Shown here in pieces: positions 1 to 5,815 of a DNA stretch of 6,782 bases (positions within the stretch are counted from its first letter, which is position 1; every line of letters starts with the position of its first letter). This stretch comes from Ardenticatenia bacterium. Its GTDB lineage: Bacteria > Chloroflexota > Anaerolineae > Aggregatilineales > Ch27. Location of the stretch: assembly GCA_026983935.1 (NCBI GenBank), contig JALSTC010000790.1, forward strand, positions 1 to 6,782, read 5' to 3'. Position numbers and translations under genes: made by a program. Below the pieces are notes generated by a model, which had not been told where the DNA came from, ran no database searches, and worked only from the letters and a program-made list of their open reading frames with translations.

Positions 1-1621
1 CATGTGCCACATCGCGAATCCAGGCGGCGTCGGGATCGGCCTCAATATCCGACACCACGATTGCCTGCGCCGTGATCAGCGTCTTCATCCAGGGATGATC
101 CGGCTCAAAGAGGAAGTTTTGCAGGGCGCTCAGCGCTTTCTCCCCCAGGCCAATGCTGTACGCGGAGCGAAACTGAAGGTGTGTCTCCGACTTGAGGAAC
201 AGGGCCGTTTTCTGCGCCCCGGTGAGCTGCAGCGTGACACCGCAGATACGCTGCAAAATGGTCTGCAAGTCCAGGCTGGCATTGATCACGCTGGAAACCC
301 GGTTGATCTGCATCAGGCTGTCGGCCATGCGCCGCGATTCGCCAAACAGCCGCGTGTTGTGCAGCGCGATGGCCGCCTGCGCGGCGATGATCTCCAGCAG
401 CTTGCGATCTGCGGCGGTATAAACATCGGTGCGTGTGGGGTGCTCCACTGCGATAACGCCCAGAACGTCACTACCGCTCAGCAGCGGCACACCCAGATAG
501 GCATGACCGGAGGATTGAATCTCCGGTGCTTCCGCTGTTGTCAGGCGCAGGCGCTGCGCAGCATCGGCCAGGTCCGCCAGCAGAAGCGGCCGATGGTGGC
601 GCAGGATGTATTCGGTGGGACCGCTGGCCGGGCGGCGGGAAGGCAGGTCGATCTGACGGCCGTTCACCATAACCAGCGGAAAGCTGAGGGTATCCTGCTG
701 CGAGTCATACAGGGCGGCATAAAACACCGGCGCGTCCAGCAAATCGCTCACCTGCTCAAAAATCGTCCGGAACAGTTCGGTCGGCGTCGGATGGGCAGAG
801 AGCAGCTCGCCGACCATGTTGAGCGTTGCCAGTTCGCTGAGGTAGCGGCCCAGCACCGTGTGAGAAAATCCGATCATGCGGAACAGCAGCGCCAGCATGA
901 TTACGCCCCACAGCAAAAAAGCAAAAATCAGGGGGCCGACCTCGTAGAAAGCCACACTTATGACAATGGCTGGCAGGCTGGCCACGGCCTCACCCGTCAA
1001 GACGGCAAACAGGTAGTAGCCCGTTTCCGACCAGGTGAGCTTCAGAAGAACAGAGCAGACGGTCAGTGCCAGAACGTTATAGGCGGTAAACGCCGCAGTG
1101 AACAGCCCGAACAGCGGCGGAATCGCCGCCATGGGCACATCGGTCAGCGGCAGCGGCCCACCCATCACCCCGTAGACCGCCGCACCGATCAGCAGCGTGG
1201 GCGTCAGAAGGCCGAGCATGTACAGGCCGCTGAGCAGGATATCCCGCAGCCATGCTCGCGCATCCGGAGGCGGCCGAACAGCCGCCGCCAGGACGTGCAG
1301 ACCGATGCCCAGCAGCAGGCCAATGAACAGCACGCCCAGCGCAGGCAGCAGGCCGAAGGTCAGGAAGGAGGCAAAAACGGGTACGGTCAGGCCAATGAGC
1401 AGCCAGTCCGGCGGGGGGAACACAAACTGCTGGACAGCATAGGCGGCGAACAGCGCAACGTAAATCGTCCATACGGCCCAGGCATAGGTCAGCGGGGATG
1501 CTACCGAAGGAACCACCAGCAGCAGCACCAACGAAAATACAGCTATGACCAGCAAAGGATATCCCCGGCGCAGCGTCTCACGAAGATGGACGACAAACGC
1601 CGTTGATGCAGAAAAACTCAT
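1..1621 (-). CDS. Polytopic membrane sensor protein with two GAF domains (partial, C-terminus beyond window)
   Basis: I translated this frame by hand: 540 codons without a stop from ATG 1621-1619 to the window edge, so the C-terminus is missing. Residues 1-20 are a short cytoplasmic start. Residues 21-250 are strongly hydrophobic, with about eight membrane helices (roughly 21-40, 45-66, 73-90, 92-113, 126-150, 164-192, 203-226, 229-249). A linker leads to GAF domain 1 (about 265-427), which ends in a typical core (YLGVPLLSG, then VLGVIAVEH and an AAQAAIAL helix). GAF domain 2 starts near 436 (INRVSSVINASLDLQTIL) and is cut off. GAF domains bind small ligands or mediate signalling contacts. 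The output domain (histidine kinase, GGDEF, phosphatase or other) is not visible, so the protein can only be called a membrane sensor. A weak AGGC ribosome site precedes the ATG. The long plus-strand open frame over the same bases is its antisense shadow. Confidence 0.88.
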   Translation of the reverse strand, partial: MSFSASTAFVVHLRETLRRGYPLLVIAVFSLVLLLVVPSVASPLTYAWAVWTIYVALFAAYAVQQFVFPPPDWLLIGLTVPVFASFLTFGLLPALGVLFIGLLLGIGLHVLAAAVRPPPDARAWLRDILLSGLYMLGLLTPTLLIGAAVYGVMGGPLPLTDVPMAAIPPLFGLFTAAFTAYNVLALTVCSVLLKLTWSETGYYLFAVLTGEAVASLPAIVISVAFYEVGPLIFAFLLWGVIMLALLFRMIGFSHTVLGRYLSELATLNMVGELLSAHPTPTELFRTIFEQVSDLLDAPVFYAALYDSQQDTLSFPLVMVNGRQIDLPSRRPASGPTEYILRHHRPLLLADLADAAQRLRLTTAEAPEIQSSGHAYLGVPLLSGSDVLGVIAVEHPTRTDVYTAADRKLLEIIAAQAAIALHNTRLFGESRRMADSLMQINRVSSVINASLDLQTILQRICGVTLQLTGAQKTALFLKSETHLQFRSAYSIGLGEKALSALQNFLFEPDHPWMKTLITAQAIVVSDIEADPDAAWIRDVAH

Positions 1622-2070
1622 GATGATGCTGCCTGCTTCACCGGGCCTCAGTTGTTCGCCAGAGTTCGCTATAGAAACAAACAACCCCGAGTGCCCGCTA
1701 TTTAGATTTGCGCAATCGGGTTATTATTACTATCGAGTATATCTAATCAAGCAGGGCAAAACAGGTTGTCTATTTATCAAACTTTAGCATAGTTTCACGA
1801 ACAAAGCAATGAGGCAGCCCCGGCATCAATTCTTGACCTAAATTCACACTCAACTAAACATGACTCTTACTTGGTGTGCTGTACTGTTATGAATGGCCGC
1901 GCATTACACAAATACCCCCGCACTGGCCAGCGATTCACCAGGCTGAGGGCGCAGCGCTGCTGCTGCCATCGGCGGGGCGCAGTCAGATTCGCAGGCTCCC
2001 GGCAGATATGGCACGATCTCGCTGCTGTCCTTGAGGCACATCAACCATGTCTTCGGGCTTCATCCACGCC
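1622..2070. other. Non-coding gap between amidase and membrane sensor gene
   Basis: This stretch has no convincing gene. Bases about 1690-1880 are clearly AT-richer than the rest of the window, while 1900-2070 is GC-rich like the coding DNA. On the minus strand I see a promoter-like pair (1723-1750), a small inverted repeat AAACT-7 bases-AGTTT (1779-1795), and a 7-bp hairpin with one bulged base (1683-1690 with 1716-1722) followed by a T-rich run. Two tiny minus-strand frames, of 26 codons (2063-1983) and 45 codons (2041-1904), are open but unsupported. No tRNA-like fold was recognised. Confidence 0.6.
1723..1750 (-). promoter_or_regulatory. Candidate promoter for the membrane sensor gene
   Basis: On the minus strand, TTGATT (1750-1745, 4 of 6 to the -35 consensus) is followed after 16 bases by AATAAT (1728-1723, 5 of 6 to the -10 consensus). 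A start near 1716 would give a leader of about 95 bases before the ATG at 1621. The region is AT-rich, so chance matches are likely; TATACT and TAAAGT hexamers nearby are alternatives. Confidence 0.28.
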
Positions 2071-3351
2071 TCAGGACGGGCCGGGAGTATCCAGCGGCGT
2101 CGGCGTGTAGAGCACCGTCGGCCAGGGCGTGATCTCCGGCAGCGGAGTCGGCAGCGGGCTTTCCAGGAAGCACAGCAGCCCGGAGACGATCCCCTCCGCG
2201 ATCAGATCGGGGCGCTCGGTCAATATCTGGCGGTCTTCATAGAGAAAGCCGATCTCGATGATCGCCGCCGGGGTGACAGGATCGATTTCGCGGAAGGTGT
2301 GGTATTCGGTCATATCCCGCGTGAGGCCGGGGTGACGCGGCAGTCCGGTGATCATGCCGTACTGCTGGATCATGCAGTTGACCAGACGGTCATCATCGGC
2401 GCGGGCTGTTGTGCGGGAAGATGGCGGCGCGACCTTATAACCCGTCGCGCCGGGCAGTTCAAACTGGTGGCAGGAATCGGCGTGAATGGAAAGCAGCGCA
2501 GACGCCTGGTAGCCCTCCAGGCGCGGATCCCACTCATCGAGCAGGTCTACATCGTAGCCGCGCCCGCTTAGCGCCTGCACAACGCGCTGCGCCACGCTGC
2601 GATTCACTTCGGCCTCGGTCAGGCCATCCGGGCAGACCGCGCCGGGGTCGCTGCGCCCCGTGCTGGGATGCGGCCCCCAGTGGCCGCTGATGATCCCCAC
2701 GCGGCGCATCCAGATGGGAGTCGGCACCGGCGTCGGCGGCAACTGGGCGCTGAGTGTGGCATAGGCCGGACGCAGCCCCTCCCGCGTCTCATCGCTGAGG
2801 AAGCTGGCGGGCGTCCACAGCGTAAAAATGGTCGCGCTGAGCACGGCGGCCACCACCACAATAAGCAGCGACTGCGCCGCCCCCACCGAAGCACTGACGG
2901 GGCGCTCACGGCGGCGGACACGGCGTTCCAGCCGTCGTTCACCTGTTTCGCTGTCGGGGGGTTCCGCCGCCGGCGGGGCCGCGTCGGGCGCTGCTGCCAC
3001 CGGCTCTGCATCCAGCACATCCTGCAGCCAGGGGGGATTGCCGCTGTCCGCGGCTGGCGTCACAGCCTCGATTTCCTGCAGCCAGGCAGGGGGGCCATCA
3101 TCCGGCGAGGGAGCGGGTTCCTCCCCGGCAGTGCCTGCATCCGGCTCATCGCCAGCGGCGTCACCCGGCGGTGACGGCGGTTCGTCCGAGATCGGCGGCG
3201 GAAAGGCGACGGCCTGCCTGTCAGGGGTCTCGATGGCCCGCCGGGCACGGAGCCGCTGCAGCCATTCGGGAACGGCTTCCGGGGCCTGCTGATCGTCGTC
3301 ATCCGGCGGGAGAACTTCGGTGGGTTGTGGAGGCTGCTGTTCTTTGCTCAT
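2071..3351 (-). CDS. Membrane-anchored N-acetylmuramoyl-L-alanine amidase (Amidase_3 type)
   Basis: 426 residues. The C-terminal half is a zinc amidase that would cut the bond between N-acetylmuramic acid and L-alanine in peptidoglycan. All four family metal/catalytic positions can be placed: H224 (ISGHWG), E246 (LTEAEVN), H290 (LSIHADS) and E366 (AAIIEIGF). Residues 1-136 are a proline- and acid-rich tail with three PxWLQ motifs (W30, W90, W108). An arginine-rich patch (about 137-150) precedes one membrane helix (about 161-179), so the N-terminus should be cytoplasmic and the enzyme outside. A PTP-type linker (about 206-212) and a proline/threonine tail (398-426) flank the domain. I chose ATG 3351 over the in-frame ATG 3363 because the latter lies inside the probable -10 element and neither has a ribosome site. 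The gene stands alone between a terminator and a long gap. Fold and catalytic residues are clear; the exact substrate and cellular role are inferred. Confidence 0.87.
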   Translation of the reverse strand: MSKEQQPPQPTEVLPPDDDDQQAPEAVPEWLQRLRARRAIETPDRQAVAFPPPISDEPPSPPGDAAGDEPDAGTAGEEPAPSPDDGPPAWLQEIEAVTPAADSGNPPWLQDVLDAEPVAAAPDAAPPAAEPPDSETGERRLERRVRRRERPVSASVGAAQSLLIVVVAAVLSATIFTLWTPASFLSDETREGLRPAYATLSAQLPPTPVPTPIWMRRVGIISGHWGPHPSTGRSDPGAVCPDGLTEAEVNRSVAQRVVQALSGRGYDVDLLDEWDPRLEGYQASALLSIHADSCHQFELPGATGYKVAPPSSRTTARADDDRLVNCMIQQYGMITGLPRHPGLTRDMTEYHTFREIDPVTPAAIIEIGFLYEDRQILTERPDLIAEGIVSGLLCFLESPLPTPLPEITPWPTVLYTPTPLDTPGPS

Positions 3352-3358
3352 GGCGCTA

Positions 3359-3387
3359 ATCATACCAGCGGGCGGTGGGCATGGCTA
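3359..3387 (-). promoter_or_regulatory. Extended -10 promoter of the amidase gene (leaderless start)
   Basis: Minus strand: TAGCCA (3387-3382, 4 of 6 to -35), a 17-base spacer, then TATGAT (3364-3359, 5 of 6 to -10) directly preceded by TGG, which forms an extended -10. The eighth base after the hexamer is the A of ATG 3351. The predicted transcript therefore begins at or within a base or two of the start codon, with no leader and no ribosome site. Confidence 0.6.
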
Positions 3388-3452
3388 CTCTGCAAATGAC
3401 ATGGATGCGAAGAAAAGCCGCTGCCCGCGATGCAGACCACGAGCCATGCAGC

Positions 3453-3478
3453 AAAAACGGCGGGTCCATGCCCGCCGT
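3453..3478 (-). terminator. Intrinsic terminator after the GAF-domain gene
   Basis: A perfect 8-bp GC-rich stem (3457-3464 pairing with 3471-3478) closes a 6-base loop. On the minus strand it is followed by TTTTT (3457-3453). It lies 40 bases beyond the stop of the GAF gene and upstream of the amidase promoter, so it separates the two units. The plus strand has no T-run after the stem, so it works in one direction only. Confidence 0.85.
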
Positions 3479-3517
3479 CAAAGGCTCCCGCCTGCCTTCA
3501 GGTCATGCGCCGCCTGC

Positions 3518-4165
3518 TTACTGCTTTCGCTGGCCTTTGTTGAGTGCAGCGATGAGGTCGCCGGCCCCGAAAACATCGCGAATATCGGCCAGCATCTCAC
3601 CGGCAAAACGGCCGAGCAGCGTCAGCAGCATCTGGTCAAATTCTGTGAACGCCTCATCGCCGGGACGGTTCAAGACTTCCACGACACCCAGCACTTTACC
3701 ATTCCCGATCAGCGGCGCGGCAGCGATAGACTTTGTGCGGAAGGCCGATTCCTCATCCATACGCGCCGAAAAACGCGGATCCAGGCGCACATCACGCACC
3801 ACACAGGATTTGCCATGCTGCGCCACCCAGCCGGCGATTCCCTCGCCCGGCTGCAGGCGCTGGCCGGTCAGCAGATCGCGGGCCGCGCCCAGCACCACGA
3901 CAAACTCCAGCTCGCCGCTGTTCCGGTCAAGCAGCATCAGCGAGCCATCCGGCGCAGAGAGCAGATCGAGGGTCTGCTGCATGATCTCATCCAGCAGCCG
4001 CCACAGATCGGCACTGGCCTTGAACTTCGCTTCCGCCTCGCTCAAGGCCTGGAGCGCCTGCACGAAGCCGCGCATGACATACAGCTCATTGCGCAGCGAC
4101 TCATTTTCCGTTCGCAAACGGTTGACTTCTGCCTGAAGGGCCTGTGTGGGATTGCTAACCATCAT
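3518..4165 (-). CDS. Soluble coiled-coil GAF-domain protein
   Basis: 215 residues, no signal peptide or membrane helix, so cytoplasmic. Residues 5-48 look like a coiled coil (QAEVNRLRTENESLRNEL, then an acidic/alanine helix), probably for dimerisation. Residues about 50-195 are one full GAF domain, with the hallmarks LQPGEGIAGWVAQHGK (104-119), DVRLDPRF (125-132), SIAAAPL and KVLGVVEVLNR. No output domain follows, so it probably acts by binding a ligand or a partner protein. N166-R167, F173, D177 and Q178 resemble the NK...F-x3-DE signature of cyclic-nucleotide-binding GAF domains, with K to R and E to Q changes; ligand binding is not established. AGGGA six bases before ATG 4165 supports this start (a second ATG follows at once). 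It occupies the place where frr normally follows pyrH and ends before a strong terminator. Confidence 0.85.
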   Translation of the reverse strand: MMVSNPTQALQAEVNRLRTENESLRNELYVMRGFVQALQALSEAEAKFKASADLWRLLDEIMQQTLDLLSAPDGSLMLLDRNSGELEFVVVLGAARDLLTGQRLQPGEGIAGWVAQHGKSCVVRDVRLDPRFSARMDEESAFRTKSIAAAPLIGNGKVLGVVEVLNRPGDEAFTEFDQMLLTLLGRFAGEMLADIRDVFGAGDLIAALNKGQRKQ

Positions 4166-4194
4166 CCATTTTCCCTGATGTTCATTTGCATTTC

Positions 4195-4203
4195 AGTGTA
4201 TCA
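4195..4203 (-). promoter_or_regulatory. Candidate extended -10 promoter of the GAF-domain gene
   Basis: Minus strand TGA-TACACT: an extended -10 with 4 of 6 hexamer matches and no recognisable -35 (TTTCGT at 17 bases). Transcription would start near 4188, leaving a leader of about 22 bases that includes the AGGGA ribosome site. No terminator is visible after pyrH, so read-through from pyrH is equally possible. Confidence 0.35.
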
Positions 4204-4240
4204 TTAATTTCCTTCTCACGAAACCCCGTTATGGCAGAAA

Positions 4241-4999
4241 TCACCCGCTCAGACCCAGCCGCTCCGCAGACGCGACCAGTGTCCCGACCGAATCGCCGCG
4301 GACAGCCGCCTCCAGCATCCCCTCCGCCCAGAAATCCAGCACGATGATCGGCATGTCATGTTCCATGCACAGCGTGAACGCCGTCAGGTCCATGATCTCC
4401 AGCTTGCGCTCCAGTGCTTCCTCATAGCTCAGACGGTCAAAGCGCGTGGCGGTCGGGTCTTTGTGCGGGTCGGCAGTATACACGCCGTCCACCTTGGTGG
4501 CCTTGATGATCACATCGGCGTTGATTTCCATTGCCCGCAGGGCAGCGGCGGTATCCGTGGTGAAGTACGGGCCGCCCGTACCCCCGGCCAGGATCACGAT
4601 CCGCCCCTTTTCCAGGTGGCGAATGGCCCGCAGGCGGATATACGGCTCGGCCACTTTGTTCATCTCCACGGCGGTTTGCACGCGGGTGGTCACGCCGAGC
4701 TGCTCCAGGGCATCCTGAAGCGCCAGAGCGTTCATCACGGTGGCGATCATGCCCATGTGATCGGCGGTTGTCTGATCCATGCCGCGCGCCACACCGATCT
4801 GACCGCGCCACAGATTGCCGCCGCCGATGACGACCGCCGTCTGCACGCCCAGCGCATGCACGGCCCGCAGCCGCTCCGCGATGAACGCTGCCTGCTCAGG
4901 ATCAATGCCGCTGCCGCCATCGGGAGGGGCCAGCGCCTCGCCGCTCAATTTGATGATCACACGGCGGTACTTTGAGGGCGTGCCGGGAAACGCAGACAT
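4241..4999 (-). CDS. pyrH: UMP kinase (uridylate kinase)
   Basis: 252 residues, the usual length of bacterial UMP kinase. It phosphorylates UMP to UDP with ATP in the cytoplasm, in the pyrimidine nucleotide pathway, and belongs to the amino-acid kinase superfamily rather than the eukaryotic NMP kinases. Visible hallmarks in order: RVIIKLSGEAL (13-23), VIGGGNLWRG (57-66), DHMGMIATVMNALAL (80-94), ILAGGTGGPYFTTDTAA (136-152) and ATKVDGVYTADP (167-178). The GTG-G-P-Y motif has glycine 143 where asparagine is usual (GTGNPYFTTD). I chose ATG 4999 because AAGGAG lies exactly six bases upstream; an in-frame GTG at 5035 would add 12 residues but sits beside the T-run of the preceding terminator. Its neighbours rpsB and tsf give the classic order, but frr does not follow. 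Confidence 0.97.
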   Translation of the reverse strand: MSAFPGTPSKYRRVIIKLSGEALAPPDGGSGIDPEQAAFIAERLRAVHALGVQTAVVIGGGNLWRGQIGVARGMDQTTADHMGMIATVMNALALQDALEQLGVTTRVQTAVEMNKVAEPYIRLRAIRHLEKGRIVILAGGTGGPYFTTDTAAALRAMEINADVIIKATKVDGVYTADPHKDPTATRFDRLSYEEALERKLEIMDLTAFTLCMEHDMPIIVLDFWAEGMLEAAVRGDSVGTLVASAERLGLSG

Positions 5000-5005
5000 C
5001 GCATA

Positions 5006-5011
5006 CTCCTT
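5006..5011 (-). promoter_or_regulatory. Ribosome binding site that fixes the pyrH start
   Basis: AAGGAG on the minus strand, six bases before ATG 4999. It is the strongest ribosome site between tsf and pyrH and rules in favour of the 252-residue form. Confidence 0.85.
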
Positions 5012-5026
5012 GTGCCAGATAACCTG

Positions 5027-5032
5027 ATTGTA
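5027..5032 (-). promoter_or_regulatory. Candidate -10 element for pyrH
   Basis: Minus strand TACAAT (5 of 6 to TATAAT) lies between the tsf terminator and pyrH, predicting a start near 5020 and a leader of about 20 bases that keeps the AAGGAG. No -35 match is visible, because that position falls within the terminator stem. Its location suits re-initiation after termination, but the evidence is one hexamer. Confidence 0.35.
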
Positions 5033-5035
5033 CAC

Positions 5036-5068
5036 AACAAAAAGGGGATTAGCCGCTGACTAATCCCC
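5036..5068 (-). terminator. Intrinsic terminator after tsf
   Basis: A perfect 9-bp stem (5044-5052 with 5060-5068), ending in GGGG/CCCC at its base, closes a 7-base loop. On the minus strand TTTTT-GTT (5043-5036) follows immediately. It lies 27 bases past the tsf stop and separates rpsB-tsf from pyrH. Confidence 0.9.
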
Positions 5069-5095
5069 CGCAATATTCAGACCTGCACGGCGGTT

Positions 5096-5707
5096 CTACT
5101 CACCGTTTTCGGCACCCTCGCCCAGCGCAAAGCGGGCAAAGCGCGACACCTGGATGTTCTCGCCCAGGTCGGCGATGGCCTCCTGGATCAACTGGGCAAT
5201 GGTCTTGTCATCATCCATGATGAATTCCTGCTCCAGCAGCACCAGGTCCTCATAGAACTTGGCCATGCGCCCTTCCACGATCCGATCAACGATGTGCTCC
5301 GGCTTGCCCTCTTCCAGGGCGCGGGCACGCTGAACGGCCTGTTCCTTCTCGACCAGCTCGGCGGGCACATCCTCGCGGCGGACATACTGGGGGGCCATAT
5401 TGGCGATGTGCAGGGCCAGGTTATGGGCCAGCTCCCGGAATTTCTCGGTATTGGCGACAAAGTCCGTCTCGCAGTTTACCTCGACCATCACGCCCACACG
5501 GCGGTTATGATGCTGGTAAACCTCGATGACGCCTTCATTGGTGGCGCGGCCAGCCTTCTTGGCGGCCCTGGCCATGCCCTTCTCCCGCAGATATTCGGCG
5601 GCCTTATCCATATCGCCATCGAATTCCACCAGGGCCTTCTTGCAGTCCAGCGGCCCGGCGCCGGTTCGATCGCGCAGTTCCTTGACCATCTTGGCGGTGA
5701 TTTCCAT
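5096..5707 (-). CDS. tsf: Translation elongation factor Ts
   Basis: 203 residues. EF-Ts is the nucleotide exchange factor that releases GDP from EF-Tu during translation. Residues 1-40 form the N-terminal UBA-like domain with LRDRTGAGPLDCKKAL (11-26). The core carries NEGVIEVYQHH (57-67) and CETDFVANTEKF (79-90), in which the TDFV loop is the part that contacts EF-Tu. The C-terminus includes a helical, charged stretch (111-180) and the usual closing IQVSRFARF (185-193). It is much shorter than the E. coli protein (about 283) and close to the short Thermus type (about 196), which has a reduced core. ATG 5707 is chosen because it begins the conserved MEITAKMVKELR; GAGGA lies ten bases upstream, a somewhat long spacing. 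An upstream extension to 5809 would give an unrelated arginine-rich leader overlying the spacer hairpin and is rejected. It is co-transcribed with rpsB. Confidence 0.97.
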   Translation of the reverse strand: MEITAKMVKELRDRTGAGPLDCKKALVEFDGDMDKAAEYLREKGMARAAKKAGRATNEGVIEVYQHHNRRVGVMVEVNCETDFVANTEKFRELAHNLALHIANMAPQYVRREDVPAELVEKEQAVQRARALEEGKPEHIVDRIVEGRMAKFYEDLVLLEQEFIMDDDKTIAQLIQEAIADLGENIQVSRFARFALGEGAENGE

Positions 5708-5740
5708 AAGGGGTGTTTCCTCGCTCTTTCTACAACCACG

Positions 5741-5804
5741 GCTCATCCCGCAGGCAGGCACAGCCCGGGAGTCCGTTCCCCCGGCCCGCGCCCTGCCGAT
5801 GAGC
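5741..5804 (-). promoter_or_regulatory. Structured rpsB-tsf intercistronic hairpin
   Basis: The 108-base spacer can fold into a long imperfect stem. A 7-bp outer stem (5798-5804 with 5741-5747) stacks on a 6-bp stem (5792-5797 with 5753-5758), with a 5-base bulge. An inner GC-rich hairpin (5778-5784 with 5765-5771, loop 5772-5777) includes a G-U pair possible only in the minus-strand RNA. No T-run follows, so it is not an intrinsic terminator. It ends about 18 bases before the tsf ribosome site and does not cover it. Possible roles are mRNA stability, a processing site or tuning of tsf expression. Confidence 0.5.
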
Positions 5805-5815
5805 AACAATCATGT

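Noticed and set aside
2..1606. 534-codon plus-strand open frame
   Set aside because: Its product is Gln/Arg/His-rich with no recognisable domain, and the opposite strand encodes a clear membrane + GAF protein.
1926..1935. CTGGCCAG palindrome as a terminator for the amidase
   Set aside because: A perfect palindrome leaves no loop, and no T-run follows on the minus strand.
1904..2041. 45-codon minus-strand frame with a CESDC-type cysteine pair
   Set aside because: No ribosome site, ordinary length for a chance frame in GC-rich DNA, and no recognisable family.
1983..2063. 26-codon minus-strand frame starting 7 bases after the amidase stop, with GAGG five bases before its ATG
   Set aside because: The GAGG overlaps the stop codon by chance in a GC-rich stretch; the peptide is short, hydrophilic and unrecognised. 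Could be revisited if conserved.
1871..2110. 79-codon plus-strand frame
   Set aside because: It starts from TTG, has an arginine/cysteine-rich product with no domain, and runs antisense into the amidase gene.
3361..3363. Upstream ATG as the amidase start
   Set aside because: It lies inside the TATGAT -10 hexamer and has no ribosome site.
5000..5035. GTG start for pyrH at 5035
   Set aside because: The AAGGAG ribosome site is downstream of it and perfectly placed for ATG 4999.
5708..5809. N-terminal extension of tsf to 5809
   Set aside because: The added residues are unlike any EF-Ts and overlie the intercistronic hairpin; the conserved start is at 5707.
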